DNA of 64,000 nucleotides, taken from positions 124,001 through 188,000 of the forward strand of contig NZ_JBNDMZ010000005.1 of the NCBI RefSeq assembly GCF_049856295.1, read 5' to 3'. Origin of the DNA: JB111 sp049856295. Lineage in GTDB: Bacteria; Actinomycetota; Actinomycetes; Actinomycetales; Actinomycetaceae. Position 1 is the stretch's first letter, and every line of letters starts with the position of its first letter. The notes under the pieces are model-generated. The model had not been told where the DNA came from and did not search any database. It worked only from the letters and a program-made list of their open reading frames with translations. Both the position numbers and the translations under genes were made by a program. Shown here piece by piece: positions 51,188-61,206 of the stretch.

Positions 51188-52264
51188 TCACGGGACGAAC
51201 GGGTCGATCGCGACGGCGAGGAAGAGCACCGACAGGTAGGTGATCGAGCCGTGGAAGACGGTCATGGCCTGCTTCCGCCCCCGGCGCGGGTCGCCCGCCA
51301 GCCGGACGAGCTGCGCGCACTGGAGCAGGAACCAGCCGCCCGAGAGCACGGCGGCGACGGCGTAGAACCAGCCGGTCGACGCGACCGGGATCAGCGCGAG
51401 CGAGGTGGCCACGGTGAGTACCGCGTAGACAAGTCCGTGCGTGGCGACGGTCGGGGCGCCCTTGACGGCGCCGAGCATCGGCACCCCGGCGCGCTGGTAG
51501 TCCTTGGTGAACTTCATCGACAGCGGCCAGTAGTGCGGCGGCGTCCAGAAGAAGACGATGAGGAAGAGGACGAGCGCCGGCCAGTCGAGGGAGCCGGTGA
51601 CGACCGACCAGCCGATGACGACCGGCATGCAGCCGGCCACCCCGCCCCACACGATGTTCTGGCTCGTACGGCGCTTGAGGATCATCGTGTAGAAGACGAC
51701 GTAGAGCAGGATCGCCGCCAGCGTGAGCGCCGACGCGACGAGGTTGGCCAGCAGCGCGAACCACGCGACCGAGACCACGCCGAGGACGGACGCAAAGACC
51801 AGCGCGTCGCGCGGGCGGATCTCGCCGGTGACGAGCGGGCGCTCACGGGTCCTGTTCATCACCGCGTCGATGTCCCTGTCGAGGACCATGTTGAACGCGT
51901 TGGCGGAGCCCGCGGCGATCGCCCCGCCCACGAGCGCGACGATGACCTTCCACCACCCGGGCCAACCGTCGGCGGCGAGGACCATCGTGGGCAGCGTGGT
52001 GACGAGCAGCAGCTCGATGATCCGGGGCTTCGTCAGCGCGACGTAGGCGGCGAGCCGCGACCGGCGTCGGCCCGGGTGCAGCGGTCCGGGGTGCGACGCG
52101 GCGCCGTGGGCGCCCGCGGCTCCGGCCCGGCCGGCGGCGGTGCGGTCGGCGGCTCCGGTGGCCCGCGCGTCGTCGGGACGTGCGTCCGCTCCCTCGGGAC
52201 GCTCGACCGCGCCGTCCGCCGCGGTCGCGGCCTCCGGGCTGCTCACCAGGTCGCGCTCGTGCAC
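51188..52264 (-). CDS. ctaB: Protoheme IX farnesyltransferase (heme o synthase)
   Basis: 358 residues. A ~65-residue polar N-terminus (Ala/Gly/Arg-rich) precedes nine membrane helices of the UbiA fold: ALTKPRIIELLLVTTLP, the aspartate-rich NAFNMVLDRDIDAVMNRT, and FFWTPPHYWPLSMK with DYQRAGVPML. Adds a farnesyl group to heme b for cytochrome oxidase. GTG 52264 is chosen because AGAGAGG lies upstream; GTG 52246 is an alternative. Divergent from tkt. Confidence 0.93.
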   Translation of the reverse strand: MHERDLVSSPEAATAADGAVERPEGADARPDDARATGAADRTAAGRAGAAGAHGAASHPGPLHPGRRRSRLAAYVALTKPRIIELLLVTTLPTMVLAADGWPGWWKVIVALVGGAIAAGSANAFNMVLDRDIDAVMNRTRERPLVTGEIRPRDALVFASVLGVVSVAWFALLANLVASALTLAAILLYVVFYTMILKRRTSQNIVWGGVAGCMPVVIGWSVVTGSLDWPALVLFLIVFFWTPPHYWPLSMKFTKDYQRAGVPMLGAVKGAPTVATHGLVYAVLTVATSLALIPVASTGWFYAVAAVLSGGWFLLQCAQLVRLAGDPRRGRKQAMTVFHGSITYLSVLFLAVAIDPFVP

Positions 52265-52464
52265 GCGCACCGCCTCTCTGCCTGTCCCGCTCCCCCCAGG
52301 AGCGCAGAGGATCGGCGCGTGGAGGACGGGTCCGGCCAGTCTACCGGTCGCACTCCCCCGGCCCCGGCGGCACCCGGGAGGCACGTGCCACTCCCCGGGC
52401 AGCGCACTAGGCTGGACGGAGATCCGCCGCGCCCATGTGCGCACCCCGACGAACTGGAGGACAC
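52265..52464. promoter_or_regulatory. Divergent ctaB-tkt promoter region
   Basis: 200 bases without a gene. On the + strand TAGGCT (52408-52413) preceded by GTGCCA (52385-52390, 17-base spacer) could serve tkt. On the minus strand TAGACT (52338-52343) could be the ctaB -10, without a clear -35. Both are weak calls. Confidence 0.4.
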
Positions 52465-54564
52465 GTGAACGACCACGCACCGGTGCTCGACGAGCTCGAC
52501 CGCAAGGCGGTGGACACCGCCCGGCTGCTCGCCCTCGACGCCGTCCAGAAGACGGGCAACGGTCACCCCGGGACCGCGATGTCCCTCGCCCCGCTCGCCT
52601 ACCTCCTCTACCAGAAGGTCATGCGGCACGACCCGAAGGACAGCCGCTGGATCGGCCGCGACCGGTTCGTGCTCTCCGCCGGTCACTCCTCGCTCACCCA
52701 GTACGTCCAGCTCTACCTCGGCGGGTGGGGCCTCGAGCTCGAGGACATCCAGTCGCTGCGCACGTGGGGCTCGAAGACCCCCGGGCACCCGGAGTACCAC
52801 CACACCGACGGCGTCGAGGTGACCACGGGCCCGCTCGGTCAGGGCCTGGCGAACGCCGTGGGCATGGCGATGGCGAGCCGTCGTGAGCGCGGCCTGTTCG
52901 ACCCGGACGCCGCCGCCGGCACCTCGCCGTTCGACCACCACGTCTACGTCATCGCCTCCGACGGCGACATGCAGGAGGGCGTGACCTCCGAGGCGAGCTC
53001 GCTCGCCGGCACGCAGAAGCTCGGCAACCTCGTCGTGTTCTGGGACGACAACGAGATCTCGATCGAGGACGACACGTCGATCGCGTTCTCCGAGGACACC
53101 GTCGCCCGCTACGAGGCCTACGGCTGGCACGTCCAGGTCGTCGACTTCACCAAGGGCGGCACGGGGTACGAGGAGGACGTCGACGCCCTGAACGCCGCGA
53201 TCGAGGCGGCGAAGGCGGAGACCGAGCGCCCGTCGTTCATCGCGCTCAAGACCGTCATCGGCTGGCCGGCGCCGACCCTCCAGGGCACGGGCACCGCGCA
53301 CGGCGCCGCGCTCGGCCAGGAGGAGGTCGCGGGCACCAAGAAGGTCCTCGGCTTCGACCCCGAGGAGCACTTCGCGGTGGCCGACGAGGTCATCGAGCGC
53401 ACGCGCACGCAGGCCGCCGAGCGAGCGTCCGCGGCGCGCGCCACGTGGGAGAAGAGCTACGACGCGTGGCGGACCGCAGCCCCCGAGCGCGCCGCCCTGC
53501 TCGACCGCCTCGTGGCCAAGGAGCTCCCCGAGGGGTGGACCGACGCCCTGCCCGAGTTCGAGGCCGGCAAGGCCGTCTCGACCCGCAAGGCGTCGGGCCA
53601 GGTCCTCACCGCGCTCGCGCCCGTCCTGCCCGAGCTGTGGGGCGGCTCGGCCGACCTCGCGGGCTCGAACAACACGACGATGGAGGGCGAGCCGTCGTTC
53701 CTGCCCGCGGAGCGCGCGTCGAAGAAGTTCCCCGGCGACAAGTACGGCCGCACGCTGCACTTCGGCATCCGCGAGCACGCGATGGGGTCGATCCTCAACG
53801 GCATCTCCGCCTCGAGCGTCACCCGTCCCTACGGCGGCACGTTCCTCGTGTTCTCCGACTACATGCGTGCCGCGGTGCGCGTCGCCTCGATCATGGGCAC
53901 GCCGTCGATCTACGTGTGGACGCACGACTCCGTCGGCGTCGGCGAGGACGGCCCGACCCACCAGCCGATCGAGCACCTGACGGCCCTGCGCGCGATCCCC
54001 GACCTGGACGTCGTCCGACCGGCCGACGCCGCCGAGACCGCCGCCGCGTGGCGGGGCATCCTCGAGCGGACCGACCGCCCGGTCGGCCTCGTCCTGTCCC
54101 GCCAGAACCTGCCCAACCCGGAGCGCGGCGGCGACACCGGCCTCACGTCCGCCGAGGGCGTGCTCCGCGGTGGCTACGTGCTCGCCGACAGCCCCACGGG
54201 CTCCGTCGACGTCCTGCTCGTCGCCACGGGCTCCGAGGTGCAGCTGGCCCTCGCCGCGCGCGAGACGCTGCAGGCCGAGGGCGTCGGGGCGCGCGTCGTG
54301 TCGATGCCGAGCGTCGAGTGGTTCGCCGACCAGGACGAGGCGTACCGCGAGGATGTGCTGCCCGCCGGCGTCCGCGCCCGCGTGAGCGTCGAGGCGGGCC
54401 TCGCCATGCCGTGGCGCGGCATCGTCGGCGACGCCGGCAGGTCCGTGTCGATCGAGGGCTACGGCGCCTCGGCGGCCGGCGACGTCGTCATGGAGAAGCT
54501 CGGTATAACGGCGGACGCCGTCGTGGCCGCCGCGAAGGAGTCGATCGAGGCCGCCTCGGCCTGA
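52465..54564 (+). CDS. tkt: Transketolase
   Basis: 699 residues, thiamine-diphosphate enzyme of the pentose phosphate pathway. Thiamine-binding region GDGDMQEG (seen as IASDGDMQEGVTSEAS) with WDDNEISIED, and the pyrimidine-domain motif FGIREHAMGSILNGI; HDSVGVGEDGPTHQPIEHL is the family's active-site segment. GTG 52465 has GGAGG upstream; an in-frame ATG at 52435 adds 10 atypical residues. Followed by tal, with a strong hairpin between them. Confidence 0.95.
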   Translation: MNDHAPVLDELDRKAVDTARLLALDAVQKTGNGHPGTAMSLAPLAYLLYQKVMRHDPKDSRWIGRDRFVLSAGHSSLTQYVQLYLGGWGLELEDIQSLRTWGSKTPGHPEYHHTDGVEVTTGPLGQGLANAVGMAMASRRERGLFDPDAAAGTSPFDHHVYVIASDGDMQEGVTSEASSLAGTQKLGNLVVFWDDNEISIEDDTSIAFSEDTVARYEAYGWHVQVVDFTKGGTGYEEDVDALNAAIEAAKAETERPSFIALKTVIGWPAPTLQGTGTAHGAALGQEEVAGTKKVLGFDPEEHFAVADEVIERTRTQAAERASAARATWEKSYDAWRTAAPERAALLDRLVAKELPEGWTDALPEFEAGKAVSTRKASGQVLTALAPVLPELWGGSADLAGSNNTTMEGEPSFLPAERASKKFPGDKYGRTLHFGIREHAMGSILNGISASSVTRPYGGTFLVFSDYMRAAVRVASIMGTPSIYVWTHDSVGVGEDGPTHQPIEHLTALRAIPDLDVVRPADAAETAAAWRGILERTDRPVGLVLSRQNLPNPERGGDTGLTSAEGVLRGGYVLADSPTGSVDVLLVATGSEVQLALAARETLQAEGVGARVVSMPSVEWFADQDEAYREDVLPAGVRARVSVEAGLAMPWRGIVGDAGRSVSIEGYGASAAGDVVMEKLGITADAVVAAAKESIEAASA

Positions 54565-54580
54565 CCACGCAGTGCACCCT

Positions 54581-54624
54581 GACGACGGGCCGTGGCCGGT
54601 ACGCATCGGCCGCGGCCCGTCGTC
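54581..54624 (+). terminator. Hairpin between tkt and tal
   Basis: A 17-pair stem (54581-54597 with 54608-54624, one G-U pair) and 10-base loop, 16 bases after the tkt stop and 22 before the tal start. No T-run; may be a partial terminator or processing site that sets the tkt:tal ratio. Confidence 0.55.
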
Positions 54625-54646
54625 GTCCCACCCACCGGAGGACGAG

Positions 54647-55765
54647 ATGACCGACGCAACCACCCCCCTGGCCCAGCTCTCCGCCCACGGCGTGTCCGTG
54701 TGGCTCGACGACCTGTCCCGCGAGCGGCTGACGAACGGCTCGCTGGAGGCGCTCATCGACACCGACCACGTGGTCGGTGTGACGACGAACCCGACGATCT
54801 TCGCCGGTGCCCTGTCGAAGGGGTCCGCCTACGACGCCCAGGTGGCCGAGCTCGCCGCCGCGGACACCGACCTCGAGAAGGCCGTCACGACGATCACGAC
54901 CGACGACGTGCGGGCCGCGTGCGACGTGATGGCCCCGGTGTTCGAGGCCTCCGCCGGCCAGGACGGTCGTGTGTCGATCGAGGTCGACCCGCGCCTGGCC
55001 CGCGACACCGCCGGCACGATCGCCCAGGCGCGCGAGCTGTGGCGGATCGTCGACCGCCCGAACGCCATGATCAAGATCCCCGCCACCGAGCAGGGTCTGC
55101 CGGCCATCGCCGACGCGATCGCCGACGGCATCAGCGTCAACGTCACGCTCATCTTCTCCCTCGACCGCTACCGCGCCGTCGCCGCCGCCTACCTCGACGG
55201 CCTCGAGTGCGCGCAGGAGAAGGGGATCGACCTGTCGACCATCCGCTCCGTCGCGTCGTTCTTCGTCTCGCGCGTGGACGGCGAGATCGACAAGCGGCTC
55301 GACGCCCTCGGCACCTCCGAGGCCACGGCGCTGCGGGGGCGCACCGCGATCGCCAACGCCCGGCTCGCCTACGCCGCGTTCGAGGAGATCTTCGACGCGC
55401 CCCGCTTCACGGAGCTCGCCGCCGCCGGGGCCCACCGTCAGCGTCCGCTGTGGGCCTCGACCGGCGTGAAGGACGAGGCGTACCGCGACACGATGTACGT
55501 CGAGGAGCTCGTCGCGGACGACACCGTCAACACGATGCCGGAGAAGACGCTCCGCGCGACAGCGGACCACGGGGAGGTCACCGGCGACACGGTCAGCGGC
55601 CGCGCCGAGGAGTCCCAGCGGGTCCTCGAGGAGCTCGCGGCGGTCGGGATCGACATCGACGAGGTCACCGACAAGCTCGAGCAGGAGGGCGTGCACAAGT
55701 TCGAGGTCTCCTGGGACGAGCTGCTGCAGACGGTGCGCTCGGCGCTGGACGCGGCGAAGGCGTGA
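54647..55765 (+). CDS. tal: Transaldolase
   Basis: 372 residues, the actinobacterial type of transaldolase. GVTTNPTIFAGALSKG at the N-terminus, the Schiff-base lysine in MIKIPATEQGLPAI, VNVTLIFSLDRYRAVA and SFFVSRVDGEIDKRL. Exchanges a three-carbon unit between sedoheptulose-7-P and glyceraldehyde-3-P. ATG 54647 with GGAGGA upstream. The stop codon lies in a short tandem repeat (CGGCGTGACCTCCA, about 2.5 copies). Confidence 0.95.
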   Translation: MTDATTPLAQLSAHGVSVWLDDLSRERLTNGSLEALIDTDHVVGVTTNPTIFAGALSKGSAYDAQVAELAAADTDLEKAVTTITTDDVRAACDVMAPVFEASAGQDGRVSIEVDPRLARDTAGTIAQARELWRIVDRPNAMIKIPATEQGLPAIADAIADGISVNVTLIFSLDRYRAVAAAYLDGLECAQEKGIDLSTIRSVASFFVSRVDGEIDKRLDALGTSEATALRGRTAIANARLAYAAFEEIFDAPRFTELAAAGAHRQRPLWASTGVKDEAYRDTMYVEELVADDTVNTMPEKTLRATADHGEVTGDTVSGRAEESQRVLEELAAVGIDIDEVTDKLEQEGVHKFEVSWDELLQTVRSALDAAKA

Positions 55766-55840
55766 CCTCCACGGCGTGACCTCCACGGCGTGACGTCCGC
55801 GGGTGCGGGCCCGCTGGTCGGAGCGGCGCGCCCGTCCCGA

Positions 55841-55891
55841 CGACGACGGCCCGGTGGCGGAGCTCAGGCTCCGGCCACCGGGCCGTCGTCG
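55841..55891. terminator. Bidirectional terminator between tal and rbpA
   Basis: An 18-pair perfect stem (55841-55858 with 55874-55891) whose loop holds a further GGAG/CTCC pairing. It stands between the convergent tal and rbpA genes and probably ends both transcripts; TTCGT follows on the + strand. The 190-base gap holds no other feature besides the tal-end repeat. Confidence 0.75.
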
Positions 55892-55955
55892 TTCGTCGTG
55901 CGGGAAGCTGTGGGAGGGCGGCGCGGGCGCAGCCGGCGACCGCCGGTCGGTCGGG

Positions 55956-56306
55956 TCAGGCCGTGCCGCGGCGGGCGCGCAGGGCGCTGAGCGCCTCGTC
56001 GAGGAGGGCCGCGCCGTCGTCGTCCGACCGGCGCTCCTTCACGTACGCGAGGTGGGTCTTGTAGGGCTCGTTGCGCGGGGCGTCCGGCGGGTTCTCCCGG
56101 TCCTGGCCGGCGGGCAGGCCGCAGCGGGGGCAGTCCCAGGTCTCGGGGGGCACGACCTCGGCGTCGACCGCGAAGCTCGGGCTCGCCTCGTGGCCCTGCG
56201 CGCACCAGTACGTGACCTTGACGCGGGGGGCGAGCTCGCCGCGCTCCATCTCCCCCATCGGGCCCGCTCCTACGCGCGAGCCCCGGATCGCGTTCCCCCC
56301 GGCCAT
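55956..56306 (-). CDS. rbpA: RNA polymerase-binding protein RbpA
   Basis: 116 residues, an actinobacteria-specific activator that binds sigma factor and RNA polymerase. Zinc-ribbon-type cysteines are visible in YWCAQGH and DCPRCGLPAG; the basic N-terminal GNAIRGSRVG and C-terminal KTHLAYVKERRSD sigma-interaction region are present. ATG 56306. Located next to secG as in related actinobacteria. Confidence 0.95.
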   Translation of the reverse strand: MAGGNAIRGSRVGAGPMGEMERGELAPRVKVTYWCAQGHEASPSFAVDAEVVPPETWDCPRCGLPAGQDRENPPDAPRNEPYKTHLAYVKERRSDDDGAALLDEALSALRARRGTA

Positions 56307-56307
56307 G

Positions 56308-56553
56308 TCAGTCTCCGAACTTCATGATGAGGCCGAGCATGACCACGCACAGGCCCCACGCCACGGACACGCCCACGGTCAGCCGGTTGAGGTTGCGCTC
56401 GGCGACCCCGGAGGAGCCGACGGACGAGGTGAGCCCGCCGCCGAACATGTCCGACAGGCCGCCGCCGCGTCCCTTGTGCATGAGCACGAAGAGGACGAGC
56501 ACGATGCTCAGCAGGACGAGCAGCACGCTCAGGACGACCTTGAGCCAGATCAC
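56308..56553 (-). CDS. secG: Preprotein translocase subunit SecG
   Basis: 81 residues with two membrane helices (about 3-25 and 58-77) and the conserved LMHKGRGGGLSDMFGGG loop of SecG, a component of the SecYEG protein export channel. GTG 56553 is chosen (VIWLKVVLS) because GAGGAG lies 8 bases upstream; GTG 56559 would add two residues. One base separates it from the rbpA start. Confidence 0.92.
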   Translation of the reverse strand: MIWLKVVLSVLLVLLSIVLVLFVLMHKGRGGGLSDMFGGGLTSSVGSSGVAERNLNRLTVGVSVAWGLCVVMLGLIMKFGD

Positions 56554-56819
56554 GGACACAACTCCTCGGGAACGACGCGGGACGCCAGGAGGCGCCCCGA
56601 CGATGATAAGCGATGCTGCGGGGGCCCGGACGCGGCCCGCGAGGCGGCGCGGCGCACGGGGCGTCCTCGCCCGGACGCTCCCGTCGGACCCCGGGCCCCG
56701 GACCCCGGAAGCCGGACGGCGGTCGGGCGAACGCCCGTACGTCCACGCACGACGACGGCGGGGGACGCGATCGATCCGACCGCCTCCCCCGCCGTGCGGG
56801 TCGTGCCTGGTGGCTCGGG
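56554..56819. other. secG-tpiA gap with terminator
   Basis: 266 bases without a gene, very GC-rich. The left part is the probable secG promoter; the right part holds the terminator-like hairpin at 56755-56795. Confidence 0.6.
56755..56795 (-). terminator. Terminator-like hairpin after tpiA
   Basis: ACGGCGGGGGA (56755-56765) pairs with TCCCCCGCCGT (56785-56795), an 11-pair perfect stem with a 19-base loop, 25 bases after the tpiA stop. Confidence 0.6.
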
Positions 56820-57611
56820 TCAGCCGCCCACGTGCTGCTGGTAGCGCACGATCGCGGCGAACTCCTCGGCCTTGAGGCTGGCGCCCCCGACGAGCGCGCC
56901 GTCGACGTCCTCGCCCGCCATGATGGCGGCGATGTTCGCCGACTTCACCGAGCCGCCGTAGAGGACGCGGACCGAGTCCGCGAGCTCGGCGGTGTAGAGC
57001 TCGGCGAGGCGGGCGCGCACGGCGGCGCATACCTCCTGCGCGTCCTCGGGCGTGGCCACCTCGCCGGTGCCGATCGCCCAGACGGGCTCGTACGCCACGA
57101 CGACCGTGGCGGCCTGGTCGGCGTCCAGCGCCTCGAACACGCCGGTGACCTGGGCGGTCACGTGCTCGACGTGCTGCCCGGCCTGGCGGACGTCGAGGCC
57201 CTCGCCGACGCAGATGATGGGAGTGATCCCCGCACCGAGCGCGGCGGCAGCCTTGCGGCCCACCAGCGCGTCGTCCTCGGCGTGGTACTCGCGACGCTCG
57301 GAGTGTCCGACGACGACGTGGGTGACGCCGAGCTTGGCGAGCATCGCCGCCGAGATCTCGCCGGTGTAGGCGCCCGAGGCGTGCTCGGAGACGTCCTGCG
57401 CGCCGTAGCGGATCTCCAGCTTGTCGCCGTCGACCAGGGTCTGCACGGACCGCAGGTCCGTGTACGGCGGGACGACGACGACCTCGACCTGCTCGTGGTC
57501 GTGCTTGGCGTCGGCCAGGGTCCACGCGAGCTTCTGCACGAGGTGCGTGGCCTCGTGGTGGTCGAGGTTCATCTTCCAGTTGCCCGCCATCAGCGGGGTG
57601 CGGGTGGTCAC
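56820..57611 (-). CDS. tpiA: Triosephosphate isomerase
   Basis: 263 residues. GNWKMNLDHHEATHLVQ with Lys in NWKM, catalytic His in VVGHSERREYH, catalytic Glu in AYEPVWAIGTG, and the phosphate-binding VLYGGSVKSANIA. Interconverts DHAP and glyceraldehyde-3-P in glycolysis. GTG 57611 overlaps the pgk stop by 4 bases, so it is co-translated with pgk. Confidence 0.96.
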   Translation of the reverse strand: MTTRTPLMAGNWKMNLDHHEATHLVQKLAWTLADAKHDHEQVEVVVVPPYTDLRSVQTLVDGDKLEIRYGAQDVSEHASGAYTGEISAAMLAKLGVTHVVVGHSERREYHAEDDALVGRKAAAALGAGITPIICVGEGLDVRQAGQHVEHVTAQVTGVFEALDADQAATVVVAYEPVWAIGTGEVATPEDAQEVCAAVRARLAELYTAELADSVRVLYGGSVKSANIAAIMAGEDVDGALVGGASLKAEEFAAIVRYQQHVGG

Positions 57612-58804
57612 GCGTTGTCCTCCAGGACGCTGAGACCGGGGAGCACCTTGCCCTCGAGGAGCTCGAGGGAGGCACCGCCGCCGGTGGAGATGTGGGAGAA
57701 GGTCGACTCGTCGAAGCCGAGGAGCCGGACGGCGGCGGCGGAGTCGCCGCCGCCGACGATGGTGTAGCCGTCCGCGTCGGACAGCGCCTGGGCGACCGCC
57801 TTCGTGCCGGCGGCGAACGGGGCCATCTCGAAGACGCCCATGGGGCCGTTCCACACGACCGTGCGCGCGCCGGCGATCGCCTCCGCGTACGCCGCGGACG
57901 TCTCCGGGCCGATGTCGAGACCCATCTGGTCGGCGGGGATCGCATCGGCGGCGACCGTCGTGGCCGGTGCCTCGGCGTCGAACGCCGGCGCGACGACGAC
58001 GTCGGAGGGCAGGAGGATCTGCACGCCGCGCTCGGCGGCCTGGTCGAGGTAGCCGCGGACCGTGTCGAGCTGGTCCTCCTCGAGGAGCGAGGTGCCGACC
58101 TCGTGGCCCTGGGCCCCCAGGAACGTGAACGCCATGCCGCCACCGACGAGCAGCGTGTCGGCCTTGCCGATGAGGTTGGCGATGACGCCGAGCTTGTCGG
58201 AGACCTTCGAGCCGCCGAGGGCCACCGCGTAGGGGCGCTCCGGGTCGGTGGTCGCGCGGGACAGCGCCTCGACCTCGGCGAGCACGAGCTCCCCGGCGGC
58301 CGCGGGCAGGACCTGGGCGATGTCGTAGACCGAGGCCTGCTTGCGGTGGACCACGCCGAAGCCGTCGGAGACGAACGCGTCGGCGAACCGCGCGAGGTCG
58401 GCGGCCATGGCCTGACGCTCGGCGTCGTCCTTCGAGCTCTCGCGCGGGTCGAAGCGGACGTTCTCGAGCAGGAGGACCTGGCCGTCGGCCAGGGCCTCGA
58501 CGGCGGCGGCCGCGCCGTCGCCCACGACGTCGGGGGCGAGGGTGACCTCGCGCCCGAGCAGCTCACCGAGGCGGGCGGCGACCGGGGCCAGGCTGAACTC
58601 CGGCCGCACCTCACCCTTGGGGCGGCCGAGGTGCGCCATGACCACGACCTTCGCGCCGGCGTCGGCCAGACGCGTGAGGGTGGGCAGGGCGGCGCGGATG
58701 CGCCCGTCGTCGGTGATCGTGGTGCCGTCCAGCGGGACGTTGAAGTCCGAGCGGACGAGCACGCGGCGACCGGCGAGGTCACCGAGGGACTCGATGGTCT
58801 TCAT
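57608..58804 (-). CDS. pgk: Phosphoglycerate kinase
   Basis: 398 residues. RVLVRSDFNVPLDG at the N-terminus, the MAHLGRPKGE substrate-binding segment, ALGGSKVSDKLGV and the C-terminal nucleotide-binding GGGDSAAAV followed by FSHISTGGGASLELLEG. Transfers phosphate from 1,3-bisphosphoglycerate to ADP. ATG 58804; between gap (upstream) and tpiA (downstream) in a gap-pgk-tpiA operon order. Confidence 0.96.
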   Translation of the reverse strand: MKTIESLGDLAGRRVLVRSDFNVPLDGTTITDDGRIRAALPTLTRLADAGAKVVVMAHLGRPKGEVRPEFSLAPVAARLGELLGREVTLAPDVVGDGAAAAVEALADGQVLLLENVRFDPRESSKDDAERQAMAADLARFADAFVSDGFGVVHRKQASVYDIAQVLPAAAGELVLAEVEALSRATTDPERPYAVALGGSKVSDKLGVIANLIGKADTLLVGGGMAFTFLGAQGHEVGTSLLEEDQLDTVRGYLDQAAERGVQILLPSDVVVAPAFDAEAPATTVAADAIPADQMGLDIGPETSAAYAEAIAGARTVVWNGPMGVFEMAPFAAGTKAVAQALSDADGYTIVGGGDSAAAVRLLGFDESTFSHISTGGGASLELLEGKVLPGLSVLEDNA

Positions 58805-58851
58805 GCGGTACTCCTTCTGCGTCGAGAGGGTCTCAGGGCCGGCCGGACAGG

Positions 58852-58898
58852 CCGCGACGCCCGCCCACGGCGCAGTGCGCTGTGTGCGGGCGTCGCGG
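58852..58898 (-). terminator. Hairpin between gap and pgk
   Basis: CCGCGACGCCCGC (58852-58864) pairs with GCGGGCGTCGCGG (58886-58898) across a 21-base loop in the 114-base gap after the gap stop. It may attenuate read-through from gap into pgk-tpiA. Confidence 0.6.
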
Positions 58899-58918
58899 TC
58901 GGCCGGTACGGGGCTGCG

Positions 58919-59926
<1,008 letters not shown>

Positions 59927-60214
59927 TGTGGTTCTCTCCTCCTCGGTGCACCGGTCCGGCGCACGCATGTCGGTCAGGCCGTCGGGAGGCGGGCACCTCG
60001 GCCCGTGGGCCGTCGCCGTCCTCCCTCACGAACGATCCTAGTGCGTCGCGGGGACCTGCACGGGGGACGATCGTCCGTCGTCCGCCGGCGGTGAACGTGC
60101 CTGCACGGATGGTCGCCGCCGGGCACCGGTGGTGGGAGGAGTGGCGGACGTCGACCACTCCCCCGACGGGGCCGGGCGGCGTCACCGGTGCGGTCGGGAG
60201 CGGGTGCGGACCGG
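59927..60214. other. whiA-gap intergenic region
   Basis: 288 bases without a gene. It holds the presumed gap promoter (minus-strand TAGGAT at 60035-60040, no clear -35) and a 12-base perfect palindrome GGACGATCGTCC (60065-60076) just upstream of it, possibly an operator. Confidence 0.5.
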
Positions 60215-61195
60215 TCAGTCGTCGTCGTCGTCGGGCGGGAGGACCGCCTGCGTGCTCGGCACGCCGAGCTCCTCCGCGCGGCGGTCGGCCATCGCGAGGA
60301 GGCGACGGATGCGGCCGGCCACGGCGTCCTTCGTCATCGGCGGGTCGGACATGGCGCCGAGCTCCTCGAGGGAGGCCTGCCGGTTCGCCATCCGCAGCCG
60401 GCCGGCCTCGAGGAGGTGGTCGGGCACGTCGTCCCCGAGGATCGCGAAGGCGCGCTCGACCCGGGCGCCGGCCGCGACCGCGGCACGGGCCGACCGGCGC
60501 AGGTTCGCGTCGTCGAAGTTCGCCAGGCGGTTCGCCGTGCCGCGCACCTCGCGCCGGGTGCGGCGCTCCTCCCACGTGAGGACGGCGTCGTGGGCACCCA
60601 TGCGGGTGAGCAGCGCGGAGATGCCGTCGCCGTCACGGACGACGACCCGGTCGACGCCGCGGACCTCCCGGTTCTTCCCGGCCACGCCGAGCCTGCGGGC
60701 GCAACCCACGAGGGCGAGGGCGGCCTCGGGACCGGGGCAGGTGATCTCGAGCGACGAGGAGCGGCCCGGCTCCGTCAGCGAGCCGTGGACGAGGAACGCC
60801 CCGCGCCAGGCGGCGGTCGCCTCGGCGACGCCCGCGCCGACGACGGCGGTCGGCAGCCCGCGGACGGGCCGGCCGCGGTTGTCGAGGAGCCCGGTCTGGC
60901 GGGCGAGGGCCTCGCCGTCCTTGACGACCCGGACGATGTACCGGGTGGTGCGCCGCAGGCCGCCGGGTGAGACCACGAGGATGTCGCCGTGCAGGCCGAA
61001 CAGCTCGTCGATCCCGGTGCGCAGGCGGCGGGCGACGATCGCGGTGTCGAGCTCGGCCTCGAGGACGATGCGTCCGCTGACGATGTGGAGCCCGCCGGCG
61101 AAGCGGAGGATCGTCGAGAGCTCGGCGCGCTTGGCCGAGGCCTTGGGGACGTCGACGCGGGCGAGCTCGTCCTTGACGGCCGCGGTGAGAGACAT
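60215..61195 (-). CDS. whiA: Sporulation/cell-division regulator WhiA
   Basis: 326 residues. It starts MSLTAAVKDELARVDVPKAS, the typical WhiA start, then a LAGLIDADG-like homing-endonuclease-derived domain (LRFAGGLHIVSGRIVLEAEL) and a C-terminal HTH with RANLRRSARAAVA-type and DAVAGRIRRLLAMAD segments. In actinobacteria WhiA controls division and septation genes. ATG 61195 is chosen; ATG 61204 would add three residues. Follows yvcK and rapZ in the conserved order rapZ-yvcK-whiA. Confidence 0.95.
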   Translation of the reverse strand: MSLTAAVKDELARVDVPKASAKRAELSTILRFAGGLHIVSGRIVLEAELDTAIVARRLRTGIDELFGLHGDILVVSPGGLRRTTRYIVRVVKDGEALARQTGLLDNRGRPVRGLPTAVVGAGVAEATAAWRGAFLVHGSLTEPGRSSSLEITCPGPEAALALVGCARRLGVAGKNREVRGVDRVVVRDGDGISALLTRMGAHDAVLTWEERRTRREVRGTANRLANFDDANLRRSARAAVAAGARVERAFAILGDDVPDHLLEAGRLRMANRQASLEELGAMSDPPMTKDAVAGRIRRLLAMADRRAEELGVPSTQAVLPPDDDDD

Positions 61196-61206
61196 GACGC
61201 CCATCT

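Noticed and set aside
48346..51243. Very long + strand open frame (965 codons) over pgi and xerD
   Set aside because: It is the antisense of two clear minus-strand genes; its composition is that of a GC-rich shadow frame.
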